From Bifidobacterium miconisargentati (GTDB lineage: Bacteria > Actinomycetota > Actinomycetes > Actinomycetales > Bifidobacteriaceae): a stretch of DNA of 64,000 nt. Of this stretch, positions 17,487-24,891 are shown one piece after another. Below the pieces are notes generated by a model. That model was not told the DNA's origin. It saw only the letters and a list, made by a program, of their open reading frames with translations, and did no database searches. The stretch lies in the NCBI RefSeq assembly GCF_019331675.1, contig NZ_JAHBBJ010000002.1, forward strand, positions 186,001-250,000, given 5' to 3'. The translations under genes and the position numbers were made by a program. Positions within the stretch are counted from its first letter, which is position 1. Each line of letters begins with the position of its first letter.

Positions 17487-18401
17487 ATGAGCAATGCGCG
17501 AATACTGGTGATCGAGGACGACGCGGACATCAACGAGGTGGTCTGCACGCGGCTGATGCAGGCCGGATTCTCCTGTACGCCCGCATATTCCGGTTCGGAA
17601 GCGCGGCTGCTGCTGGATCGCGGGGTCGATTCCGCGGGTATGTGGAGCAACATAGCAGACGGAAAGATGACTGTGACTGACGCGCGGGCGGTTGATTCCG
17701 CGGATGCGCGGGGCAGTGTGGTCGGCAACGAATGGTGCGCATACGATTGCATCGTCACCGATCTCATGTTGCCCGGTCTCAGCGGGGAGCAACTGGTCGC
17801 CGAGCTGCGCGAATGCGGTGCCGGCGTGCCGATCATCGTGATCTCCGCGCGGGACACCGTGGCCGATCGCGTGACGCTCCTGAAGCTCGGCGCCGACGAC
17901 TACCTGGTCAAGCCGTTCGACTTGGACGAACTGGTGGTTCGCGTCCAGGCCCAGTTGCGTGGCCGCGGCTACGGGCATGGATATGATCGCGGCGGCATGG
18001 CGCAATCCGATGCCGGTACTCCTCGGCCCCTTCTGACGAGGGGGCTGTCGACGCAGCCGACTGGGGGAGAGACCAATTCCGCAACCGCGAATGCCGTTCG
18101 CACGTCGCTCCTCTCCGCCGGCCGATGGACCCTCGACCCGGCCGCCCACGTATTCGCCGTCGATGGCGAACCGGTGCCCCTCACCAACACCGAATTCAGC
18201 ATCATCGAACTGCTCATGGCCCATCCCAACACGGTCTTCACCAAACAGCAGGTATACGAGCTGTGCTGGAACGAGCCGTATATGGTGGACGACAACACCG
18301 TCACCGCGCATGTGAGCAAGATCCGCGCCAAACTGAAGCCCTCCGGCACCGAAACCTACATCAAAACCGTCTGGGGCCTCGGTTTCAAGCTCGACGTGTA
18401 A
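17487..18401 (+). CDS. OmpR-family response regulator with two insertions
   Basis: A 304-residue regulator. The receiver has IEDDADINEV, phospho-acceptor Asp near residue 92 (CIVTDLMLPGLSG) and Lys in YLVKPFD. The C-terminal winged helix spans about 210-304 (LTNTEFSIIELLM, VTAHVSKIRAKL, TVWGLGFKL). Two oddities are visible. About 40 extra residues (46-85) push the phospho-Asp from the usual position near 52. The linker at about 177-196 (GTPRPLLTRGLSTQPTGGE) is encoded by a copy of the GAGGGGAGC-type palindromic repeat found between genes elsewhere. AGGGGA precedes the ATG. It heads a cluster with an ABC transporter and a histidine kinase and probably controls that transporter. Confidence 0.88.
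   Translation: MSNARILVIEDDADINEVVCTRLMQAGFSCTPAYSGSEARLLLDRGVDSAGMWSNIADGKMTVTDARAVDSADARGSVVGNEWCAYDCIVTDLMLPGLSGEQLVAELRECGAGVPIIVISARDTVADRVTLLKLGADDYLVKPFDLDELVVRVQAQLRGRGYGHGYDRGGMAQSDAGTPRPLLTRGLSTQPTGGETNSATANAVRTSLLSAGRWTLDPAAHVFAVDGEPVPLTNTEFSIIELLMAHPNTVFTKQQVYELCWNEPYMVDDNTVTAHVSKIRAKLKPSGTETYIKTVWGLGFKLDV
18025..18074 (+). repeat. Intragenic copy of the GAGGGGAGC-type repeat
   Basis: The stretch GGCCCCTTCTGACGAGGGG, then GCTGTCGACGCAGCCGACTG, then GGGGAG follows the layout of the intergenic repeats (stem, GCTGTCGA..GCGA spacer, ACTGAGGGGAG). It lies in frame inside the response regulator gene. Confidence 0.65.
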
Positions 18402-18426
18402 GCAGGACGGCGCACGATACATGCAA

Positions 18427-18541
18427 AACCTCATTATGTTCGCGTAATCAGCGGGTAGGCGCAAACATAGTGAGGGTTTATGCGGTCTAATCCTCACTAT
18501 GTTCGCGTGCGGTTCGTCATCGCGCAAACATAGTGAGGATT
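18427..18541. repeat. Two tandem hairpins of a CCTCACTATGTTCGCG motif
   Basis: Four motif copies stand in alternating orientation: 18427-18444 forward, 18460-18478 inverted, 18489-18507 forward and 18521-18541 inverted. Each forward/inverted pair forms a stem of about 17-19 bp. They fill the gap between the response regulator and the ABC ATPase gene. They could be operators for the regulator, a transcript-processing element, or a mobile repeat. Confidence 0.75.
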
Positions 18542-18688
18542 CCCTGGGCCGCTGCCCGATGCGCCGCCGGCCGTCACACTTTCGCAAGCTTTTCGTAAGA
18601 CCTGCGCGAGCACCGCGCGAGCGTTGCGCAAGAACCATTCCGTACGGTAGGTCCCATCAACGCACGATGACAGTGAAAGGAGTGCACG

Positions 18689-19636
18689 ATGGATGCGATT
18701 CGCATACGTTCGCTTGCCAAACGATATGCCGGCAAACGCGCGGTCGACGGATTCGACATGATCGTGCCGCAGGGGGCGATCTACGGATTCGTCGGCAAGA
18801 ACGGCGCCGGCAAGTCGACCGTCATGAAAATGATTGCAGGACTCGCGACGCCCAGCGGCGGCGAGATCACGCTGTTCGGCAACGCGGCCAACCTGACAAC
18901 CGGCCGGTCCGGCGGCGTGCAGCGCGTCGGTGCGCTTATCGAAAACCCCGGACTGCTGCCACACATGAACGCCTTCGACACAATGATGGCCCAGGCGCTC
19001 GCCCTCGGTGTGGCCGACCCGAAACCCGTCTGCCATGCGCTGCTTGATCAGGTAGGTCTCGGAGGCGCCGGTCGCAAGAAGACCAGGGGATTCTCGCTTG
19101 GCATGAAACAAAGGCTCGGACTGGCGCTCGCCCTGATCGGTGGGCCGGATCTCCTGCTGCTCGACGAACCGCTCAACGGACTCGACCCGGAGGGTGCGCG
19201 GGCCATGCGCAACTATCTGGTGCAGCTCAACCAGCAGCGCGGCATCACCATCGTCGTCAGCTCGCATGTCCTCGACCAGCTGGAACGCATGTGCACCCAT
19301 TACGGCGTCATCGCGAGCGGCCACATGGTACGCGAGATGACCGCCGAACAGGTACAGGCCGAATGCGGCGACAGCCTCACCGTGCGCACCGCCAACACCG
19401 CGGCCGCGCTCGCCATCCTTGAGGACCGTCTGCCCGTGAACCCCGCCAACCCGGTACGTTTCGCCGCCGAGCCCGACGGTTCGATCACCATCTTCGGTGG
19501 ATTCGACGCTGCCGAGGTCTCCCGCATCCTGCACGAGACGAACCAGACGGTTCTTGAACTATCCACGAAATCGCACGACATGGAGGACTATTTCGTCACC
19601 CTCATGGAAGACGCCCGTACGGAAGGGAGCCGATGA
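18689..19636 (+). CDS. ABC transporter ATPase, bacitracin/lantibiotic type
   Basis: A 315-residue ATPase of the BcrA/LanF type. Walker A is GKNGAGKST, the signature FSLGMKQRLGLALAL, Walker B LLLLDEPLNGLD, and the switch His lies in VVSSHVLDQL. The C-terminal about 90 residues form the usual accessory domain. A good ribosome site (GAAAGGAG) precedes the ATG. The stop overlaps the start of the permease by 4 nt. With a two-component system on both flanks, the likely role is sensing and removal of a peptide antibiotic or a cell-wall-active compound. Confidence 0.9.
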   Translation: MDAIRIRSLAKRYAGKRAVDGFDMIVPQGAIYGFVGKNGAGKSTVMKMIAGLATPSGGEITLFGNAANLTTGRSGGVQRVGALIENPGLLPHMNAFDTMMAQALALGVADPKPVCHALLDQVGLGGAGRKKTRGFSLGMKQRLGLALALIGGPDLLLLDEPLNGLDPEGARAMRNYLVQLNQQRGITIVVSSHVLDQLERMCTHYGVIASGHMVREMTAEQVQAECGDSLTVRTANTAAALAILEDRLPVNPANPVRFAAEPDGSITIFGGFDAAEVSRILHETNQTVLELSTKSHDMEDYFVTLMEDARTEGSR

Positions 19637-20508
19637 TGTTCAACCTGCTACGATCCGACCTATATCGACTGATTCACGGACGCAAATTCTGGGTCGTCAC
19701 CGTGCTATCCATCCTGCTGACTGCCGGTCTGCTCACCGCGATGATGCTCATCGACACCGCCACCGGTGCCGCGCAGACTGATGCGGATGGCATTTCGGTC
19801 ACGGCCAATGCCGCCGCCGGATTGGCGACAACCGCCCGCATGATGGACTCGCATACCGCGATGCTATCCAGCTCGGGACTGGGAGGCAGCTCGATGTTGT
19901 CCATGTTCATCGCCGTACTTGCCGTGCTCGTTGTCATGGACGATTGGGACGCCGGCTTCGTCAAGAACCTGATTGCGGGACGGCACGACCGGACTGCCTA
20001 TGATGCCAGCCGACTGCTGCTGTCGTTCCTGCTGACTGTCTGGAACACGGTTGCGGCCATCGTCTCACTGGAACTGACATGTTTTGCGCTTGGCATCCGG
20101 TACCGTCATGCGGAAAGCGTCGGGGCCTATCTGGGATTCTGCGGACTGAAGGTACTGGGAACGGCCACGTTCGTGCTGATTGTCGTCGCCGTGACGATGA
20201 TCTCCCGCAGCAAGGCGTTCGGCGTCGCCGCGGCGGTGCTCGTCGGCGCGGGCATCATGGGCTCGCTGACGAACATCGTCCTGTCGGCGATTGCCGTGCA
20301 CATGCCGTGGGCGACGCAGCTGGCGCAATGGCTGCCTTCGAACAACGCGAAGCTGTACACCGACAGCGCCGGCCTGTTCGTTACGTCGTCCGGCGGCGCA
20401 TCGCTTGGCATGCCGGTCTGGGCGCACGTGCTGATCTGCTTCGCCGGCTGGATCATCCTGTCCGTTGGCGCGGCCCTGCTTGTCAACCGCCGTCGTGACG
20501 TGTGCTGA
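19633..20508 (+). CDS. ABC transporter permease (ABC-2/BcrB type)
   Basis: A 291-residue membrane protein with about six hydrophobic segments (for example FWVVTVLSILLTAGLLTAMML, MLSMFIAVLAVLVVM and VLICFAGWIILSVGAALLV). The internal sequence DDWDAGFVKNLIAG is typical of ABC-2 permeases. It starts at an ATGA overlap with the ATPase gene and overlaps or closely abuts the histidine kinase gene, so the three are translated as a unit. It should form the export channel for the ATPase. Confidence 0.85.
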   Translation: MMFNLLRSDLYRLIHGRKFWVVTVLSILLTAGLLTAMMLIDTATGAAQTDADGISVTANAAAGLATTARMMDSHTAMLSSSGLGGSSMLSMFIAVLAVLVVMDDWDAGFVKNLIAGRHDRTAYDASRLLLSFLLTVWNTVAAIVSLELTCFALGIRYRHAESVGAYLGFCGLKVLGTATFVLIVVAVTMISRSKAFGVAAAVLVGAGIMGSLTNIVLSAIAVHMPWATQLAQWLPSNNAKLYTDSAGLFVTSSGGASLGMPVWAHVLICFAGWIILSVGAALLVNRRRDVC

Positions 20509-21524
20509 GAATCGTTGACATGTGGATTGCTGGAGTGCTGGCCGGGCTGATTGCGGGAATCGTGATTGGCTCGGCTGTGTATGGGCGCGAGATGCGGCGG
20601 ATGGCGCGGTTCCTGTGTGAACGGCCGGCGGAAAGCAACGCCCGGTTGGGCGTGGAGCTGCCTGACGCCGCAAGCCGTGAACTGGCACGGGCGATCAATA
20701 GCCAGCTGGATGCGATTCAAACCGAACGCATCGCCGCATTGACCAAGGTCCAGGAGTTCCAGCGGGACCTGTCGTCACTGGCACACGACGTACGCACGCC
20801 GTTGATGGGCGCGCAAGGCCATATCCAATTGGCGTTGCTTGAGCCCGATGCGCCATATGACTCGGTCTCGCCGGACTCCGGTGGAGAAGACGCAACGGGA
20901 ACTGCCGAAACCACCATGCCGGATTCCGGTGCAGTCGGTAGGGAACGACATCTGAGAGTGGCCTTGCAACGGTTGGACGACATGCGTGGCCTGCTTGACC
21001 AGCTGTTTGCCTATGCCCGCGCCAATGACCCCGACCAGACGCTTGATATCGAGCCGATCATGATTCAGCCGTTGATCGCCGAAGTGCTTGTGGGCCATTA
21101 CCCCGAATTCGAGGAACGCGGCTGGGAGCCTTCGCTCGACTTCGACAACAATCGGTTCATGTTGGAAGCTGACCGCACCGCGCTGCGTCGCATCATCGAC
21201 AACCTCATCACCAATGCGCTGCGTCACGGCACCGGCGCGCCGGCCATCACACAGCGCGACGATGCGATCACGTTCTCCAATCCCATCGCCGCGCAAGCCG
21301 CCACCGACATCGATCCCGACAAACTCTTCGACCGCTTCTATCAGGCGGATGATGCTCGTGGCAAGCGCGGTTCTGGCTTGGGACTTGCGGTGGCGCAATC
21401 CCTGGCGTACGCCATGCATCTTCGTCTATCCGCCGCAGTGGAGACGGAGGAGCACAATGGCGCGGACGCTCGTCTGTCCATCACCATCGCGCCTGAGCCG
21501 AGATCCGATTCACGTATTGAGTAA
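20502..21524 (+). CDS. Histidine kinase of the RR-ABC-HK cluster
   Basis: A 340-residue kinase with a single hydrophobic segment (about 8-27) and almost no sensor domain. The H box is LSSLAHDVRTPLMGAQGH with His95, the N box NLITNALRHGTG, and the G box GKRGSGLGLAVAQSLA. Minimal-input kinases linked to BcrAB-type transporters often take their signal from the transporter itself, and that is likely here. Starts at GTG 20502 (7-nt overlap with the permease) or ATG 20520 are both possible. Its end overlaps the convergent hicB gene by 15 nt. Confidence 0.87.
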   Translation: MLRIVDMWIAGVLAGLIAGIVIGSAVYGREMRRMARFLCERPAESNARLGVELPDAASRELARAINSQLDAIQTERIAALTKVQEFQRDLSSLAHDVRTPLMGAQGHIQLALLEPDAPYDSVSPDSGGEDATGTAETTMPDSGAVGRERHLRVALQRLDDMRGLLDQLFAYARANDPDQTLDIEPIMIQPLIAEVLVGHYPEFEERGWEPSLDFDNNRFMLEADRTALRRIIDNLITNALRHGTGAPAITQRDDAITFSNPIAAQAATDIDPDKLFDRFYQADDARGKRGSGLGLAVAQSLAYAMHLRLSAAVETEEHNGADARLSITIAPEPRSDSRIE

Positions 21525-21875
21525 TTGATGGGCGCGCTGGCGGGAGACACCGAGGACATCGCCGATCTGCTGCAGGGCCAGGCCCATGCCATGCAGCTCC
21601 TGCGCGGCGGTGCGGGTCTCACGCGCGGCCTTGGCTCGGCAATCGGCTTCCTGTTCACGCAGTTGCCGGGCCTTATCAAGGTGCCGCTGAACGGAATCGG
21701 GAATTTGGGTCTTGACGGCGATGCCGAAGTCGGAGCCTTGCGTCATCAGTGTGATGAGGTCGCGCGCCATGCCTTCGATCTCCCCGGTGGTACGCGCCTG
21801 TGTGAATCCCACGCCCGGTACCTCGAGAACCCAGTATTTTTCCCCAGGCCGAACAATAACGTCGTACGTCTTCAC
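21510..21875 (-). CDS. hicB: HicB-like antitoxin with C-terminal HTH
   Basis: A 121-residue protein. The N-terminal half (VKTYDVIVRPGEKYWVLEVPGVG, then ARTTGEIEGMARDLI) is the HicB partial-RNase-H fold. A charged helix leads to a C-terminal sigma-like helix-turn-helix (LALQQIGDVLGVSRQRAHQLL). The GTG start at 21875 was chosen because it overlaps the hicA stop as GTGA and has GGGAAAGGA upstream; a longer frame from 21917 exists but would run deep into hicA. It should block HicA and repress the operon. Confidence 0.83.
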   Translation of the reverse strand: MKTYDVIVRPGEKYWVLEVPGVGFTQARTTGEIEGMARDLITLMTQGSDFGIAVKTQIPDSVQRHLDKARQLREQEADCRAKAARETRTAAQELHGMGLALQQIGDVLGVSRQRAHQLLNT

Positions 21876-22087
21876 CGGTACCAGTCCTTTCCCAATTTGA
21901 TTGCGGCCTCGTCGCAAATAATCTTCGCGAGGGTATCGTCGATTTCGTTGTGCCGTGGAATAGGAATCATCAGATCTTCCAGTTGGAATATTTCATGATT
22001 CCCGCCTTGTCGAACGCGAGAGAACCGTAATCCTCGTTGTTTCGCAGCTTGCCGCAGCAATTTGATGAGTGTTCTTCTTGATGTCAT
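21872..22087 (-). CDS. hicA: HicA-like mRNA interferase toxin
   Basis: A 71-residue HicA-family protein with a double-stranded-RNA-binding-like fold. TSRRTLIKLLRQ is the first helix and RVRQGGNHEIFQL carries the conserved catalytic His after GG.. The C-terminal region IPIPRHNEIDDTLAKIICDEAAI is typical of the family. It precedes hicB with a 4-nt overlap, the usual hicAB order. A strong TATAAT overlaps its ATG (see the promoter entry), which makes the exact start uncertain. Confidence 0.83.
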   Translation of the reverse strand: MTSRRTLIKLLRQAAKQRGLRFSRVRQGGNHEIFQLEDLMIPIPRHNEIDDTLAKIICDEAAIKLGKDWYR

Positions 22088-22123
22088 TATAGTTTCTAGT
22101 TCTTTCTTGACAACTTCGTCAAG
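22086..22123 (-). promoter_or_regulatory. Candidate hicAB promoter and inverted repeat
   Basis: On the minus strand TTGTCA, 16 nt, then TATAAT (22086-22091) makes a near-ideal promoter, but the TATAAT overlaps the hicA ATG at 22087. The -35 sits in a perfect inverted repeat, CTTGAC-N6-GTCAAG at 22106-22123, a plausible HicB operator. Either another promoter serves hicA or translation starts further in. Confidence 0.5.
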
Positions 22124-22136
22124 AGTGGTATTGACA

Positions 22137-23750
22137 TTAATCTTCGAATTTCAGGATGATCTTGTTGTCCTTGGTGGGTTCGGTACCGGATTCCAGTGAG
22201 ATGGTGGGCTCCAGAGGCTCATTGGACATGCGGCCTTCGAAGTAGCGGGTGTCCTTGAGTTCGCCCTTGATGACGTTCTGGAAATGGGCTTCGTGCCGCT
22301 GCACCGCCGGATTGCCCTGGTTCAGCGAGTCCTGATAGGCCGCCTGATGGTATTGCAGCCAGTGGCTGATCTCTTTGCCTGAGGTGGCGCCTCCCGCCAC
22401 CGGCGTCGCGTCATACGGAGTGACGCCGGTGATAGGTGTGGATCCGGGATTGCAGGAGCCATCGGGGTTGATGACGCTTTCGGTACCCTGCGGGGCTTGG
22501 CTGACGGAACCGCTGATGGTCAGCCAATTGGGGGTGGCCGGATTGGAGGCCCCGTCCAGCGCGGCCACCAGTTCATCTTCGATTTCCACGCTGGTGACCC
22601 ATGTGCCCTCCGGTACGGGATGATTGGCGATCGGAGAACCCGCGGTCACAATGTGCTTGACATTGAACTCGTCCTGCCAATCCGAGGCGATTGAGGCGGC
22701 CACGATACCGCCTTGCGAATGCCCCACAATCGCCACTTCGTCGTCCTCGCCGATGCCGGCCTGCCGCATCGCCTCGATGACCAATCTGACGCTATCGGCC
22801 TGCCTGCGCTGTTCGGGATCCGCGCTCATGAGCTCAGCGTTCTGCTCCCAATCGAATGGGGAATCGGCTTGTCCGTCGGTCCCGGGAACCGTAACAAGCC
22901 AGGCTGATTCGCCGTCCTCCTTCTCATAGCGCTGGATGGCGATGGTGGCATATCCCAGTCCACTCTTCAGATCGACCTTTCCGAGCCGTTCGTTGGCCAG
23001 CCGGTACAGACCATCAAACGCGCCGGTCACCGTCTGGCTTGACCTGACCACATCCGCTTCGGTCGTGACTTCGCGGACATTGAGATAATTGCCTTGGGCC
23101 GCGTTCTTCAGTGGAGCGCTGAGCAGGGAGAGAATGCCTGCACCTTGGTTGACCTCATCGGTGGCAGATAATCCCGTAAGAGGCGAGAGTTTGCTGAGTA
23201 TAGCGCCGGTGCCGCTCATATACCCCTCCTGGAACGGTGACGTGGCGGTAGACATCCACGAGGGATTCAGTTTGCCTTCCTTGACCAAACCGAATAGGAG
23301 ACCTCCCAGAGCCAAAGATCCCATTCCCATCGTCATTCCCAGCCAGTTGGCCGTGGTGCCGAACTGTACCGCCTCGTTGAACAACCGCTTCACCGAGAGT
23401 TCGGTTTCCGAATACACACCCAGCACCTTCAGCAGCAATTGGGAGGTGCGGGCGAGATCGTCACTGATCTGCCGGCATGTGTCCGCGTGGTTCTGGCAGC
23501 GCACTTTCAACACGGTGTAAGGCAACATGGAGGAGTTATGCGTGGTGCATGCCGATATGAAGGCATGCCGGTTGTCCAATTGTTCCCTTGTAGCGTTCCA
23601 GACGGTGGCGAGTTTCTCGAATTCGCCGGCCACCTCATCCAAGGCCTTGGCCACCGCCGTGTATTCCTCGCGGGTCGCGGTTGAATAGCCTTTGCCGCCG
23701 TACACCTTGGATTCGACCTGCCAGTAGTATTCGTTATCGTTGCCCATCAT
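22137..23750 (-). CDS. Alpha/beta hydrolase with WXG-like partner, candidate secreted effector
   Basis: A 537-residue protein. The first about 130 residues are helical and charged, like the N-terminal targeting regions of WXG/LXG effectors. A Gly-rich hydrophobic stretch follows (WLGMTMGMGSLALGGLLFG). The rest is an alpha/beta hydrolase with nucleophile elbow VAIVGHSQGGIVAASIA (Ser in GHSQGG) and conserved surroundings ESAWLVTVPGTDG and IVTAGSPIANHP. The C-terminal 100 residues are variable and polar. The start at 23750 overlaps the stop of the upstream small gene by 4 nt (ATGA), as in effector-chaperone pairs. No classical signal peptide is seen. Lipase/esterase activity is inferred from the motif only. 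Confidence 0.72.
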   Translation of the reverse strand: MMGNDNEYYWQVESKVYGGKGYSTATREEYTAVAKALDEVAGEFEKLATVWNATREQLDNRHAFISACTTHNSSMLPYTVLKVRCQNHADTCRQISDDLARTSQLLLKVLGVYSETELSVKRLFNEAVQFGTTANWLGMTMGMGSLALGGLLFGLVKEGKLNPSWMSTATSPFQEGYMSGTGAILSKLSPLTGLSATDEVNQGAGILSLLSAPLKNAAQGNYLNVREVTTEADVVRSSQTVTGAFDGLYRLANERLGKVDLKSGLGYATIAIQRYEKEDGESAWLVTVPGTDGQADSPFDWEQNAELMSADPEQRRQADSVRLVIEAMRQAGIGEDDEVAIVGHSQGGIVAASIASDWQDEFNVKHIVTAGSPIANHPVPEGTWVTSVEIEDELVAALDGASNPATPNWLTISGSVSQAPQGTESVINPDGSCNPGSTPITGVTPYDATPVAGGATSGKEISHWLQYHQAAYQDSLNQGNPAVQRHEAHFQNVIKGELKDTRYFEGRMSNEPLEPTISLESGTEPTKDNKIILKFED

Positions 23751-24082
23751 GCCTCCATCGCCAGTCGCTGGGTGGTTTCCATATCGTCGGTCAGCATCTT
23801 GATGGCGTATGCGGTGCGGTCCAAGGTGGAACGGAACCATTCGGCGGCATTGCCGGTCCATTCGATATCTTTGGAGCGGGTGATGGCCGTCGCCGCATTG
23901 TCATTGGATGCGACGGTGACCGCACGTTGTTTGGCAATGAGATCTTGGTCGGTCTGCATGAGAACGAGGCACCGGCAGGAGGAAAACGCCGGTGAGGCGG
24001 TGCTGCCATCCAAAGCAGGAAGTGGCTGATTCCCGACGAAGATGGGCTGGCTATTGAGGAAAGGATTATCGTAGCTGTTCAT
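23747..24082 (-). CDS. WXG100-like small protein
   Basis: A 111-residue protein. The second half is helical with a W-x-G turn (DIEWTGNAAEWFRSTLDRTAY), the hallmark of ESAT-6-like helical hairpins. The N-terminal 45 residues are Pro/Ser-rich and extended. It is translationally coupled to the GHSQGG hydrolase downstream, suggesting they form a complex for export by a type VII-like system. No export machinery genes lie in the window. Confidence 0.6.
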   Translation of the reverse strand: MNSYDNPFLNSQPIFVGNQPLPALDGSTASPAFSSCRCLVLMQTDQDLIAKQRAVTVASNDNAATAITRSKDIEWTGNAAEWFRSTLDRTAYAIKMLTDDMETTQRLAMEA

Positions 24083-24216
24083 GCCTTCCAGCTAAACGGA
24101 AGACGCGCGAGACTGTCCAGCCGAACCGGGGCATGTGGTTCCAGCTTGCCGTTTTCTGGGAAAGTTATGCACAAATACTGTGGACGGAAGAGAAGAACGG
24201 CGGCAGACGCAACGTA

Positions 24217-24255
24217 GCGGTGCCGGTGTCAGTTATGGGGAAACACCGGCACCGC
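24217..24255. terminator. Hairpin after the MoxR-VWA operon
   Basis: A 13-bp perfect stem (GCGGTGCCGGTGT and its complement) with a 13-nt loop lies 37 nt past the last gene of the operon. No T run follows on the minus strand, so it may be a processing or weak termination site. Confidence 0.5.
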
Positions 24256-24291
24256 CACGATCCGACCATCACTAGGAACGTCACCACAACG

Positions 24292-24891
24292 TCACCACGG
24301 CTTGGTGGCGCCCGTGCCCTTGTTCTGGGTCTTCTGCTCCGTCTTGTTCGTGGTGGTGGAGTCGCCGTCGGCCGACTGCTGATTCGCCTTCATCAGCTCT
24401 TCGACCTTCTTGCGCTGCTCCTCGGTCAACGAACCCTGCTTCTTGGCGTTGGAGGACGACGAGGAATTCTGATTCGAGGATTGGTTCTGCGCGCTGGTTC
24501 CGCCCTGCTGCTCCTGCATGCGCTCCAGCGTGATCTTGGTCAGCTCGGCGGAGATGGATGCATTGGTATCGATGGCGTTCCGGATCTCCGGCAACAGCAC
24601 CGCGCTCATGCGGCCCGCCTCCGCGAACTGCGCGTCGGTCTGTTGCTGCTGGGCATGCAGCGTATCCGCATCCGTCTTTTCGTCCTGTGCTGCCTTGATA
24701 TTGGCGGTCAGTGAGGCGGTCGCCTGATTGAACCGGTTGGCGGCCACCAGGTTCACGCCGGCCAATCCCGCCGCCACGAGCAACGCCACGGCGACTACGG
24801 CCAACACGATGCGTACGGCCAGCGGTCCGCGCGCCGACCGCGCCGGCCGTACCGAAGAACGCGCCGAAGCCGTTTCGGCATTCCTGCTCAT
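24292..24891 (-). CDS. Membrane-anchored helical protein, last gene of MoxR-VWA operon
   Basis: A 199-residue protein. A basic N-terminus precedes one membrane segment (VRIVLAVVAVALLVAAGLAGVNLVA). A long helical region follows (about 55-130, NQATASLTANIKAAQDEKTDAD) and then a Ser/Asn/Gln-rich, Lys-rich disordered tail (SSNQNSSSSSNAKKQG). It overlaps the upstream VWA gene by 4 nt. It resembles uncharacterised bifidobacterial DUF6466-type proteins; that name is from memory. The function is unknown. Confidence 0.72.
   Translation of the reverse strand: MSRNAETASARSSVRPARSARGPLAVRIVLAVVAVALLVAAGLAGVNLVAANRFNQATASLTANIKAAQDEKTDADTLHAQQQQTDAQFAEAGRMSAVLLPEIRNAIDTNASISAELTKITLERMQEQQGGTSAQNQSSNQNSSSSSNAKKQGSLTEEQRKKVEELMKANQQSADGDSTTTNKTEQKTQNKGTGATKPW

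Noticed and set aside
18499..19047. A 182-codon plus frame overlapping the ABC ATPase
   Set aside because: Out-of-frame shadow of the ATPase gene that begins within the hairpin repeats.
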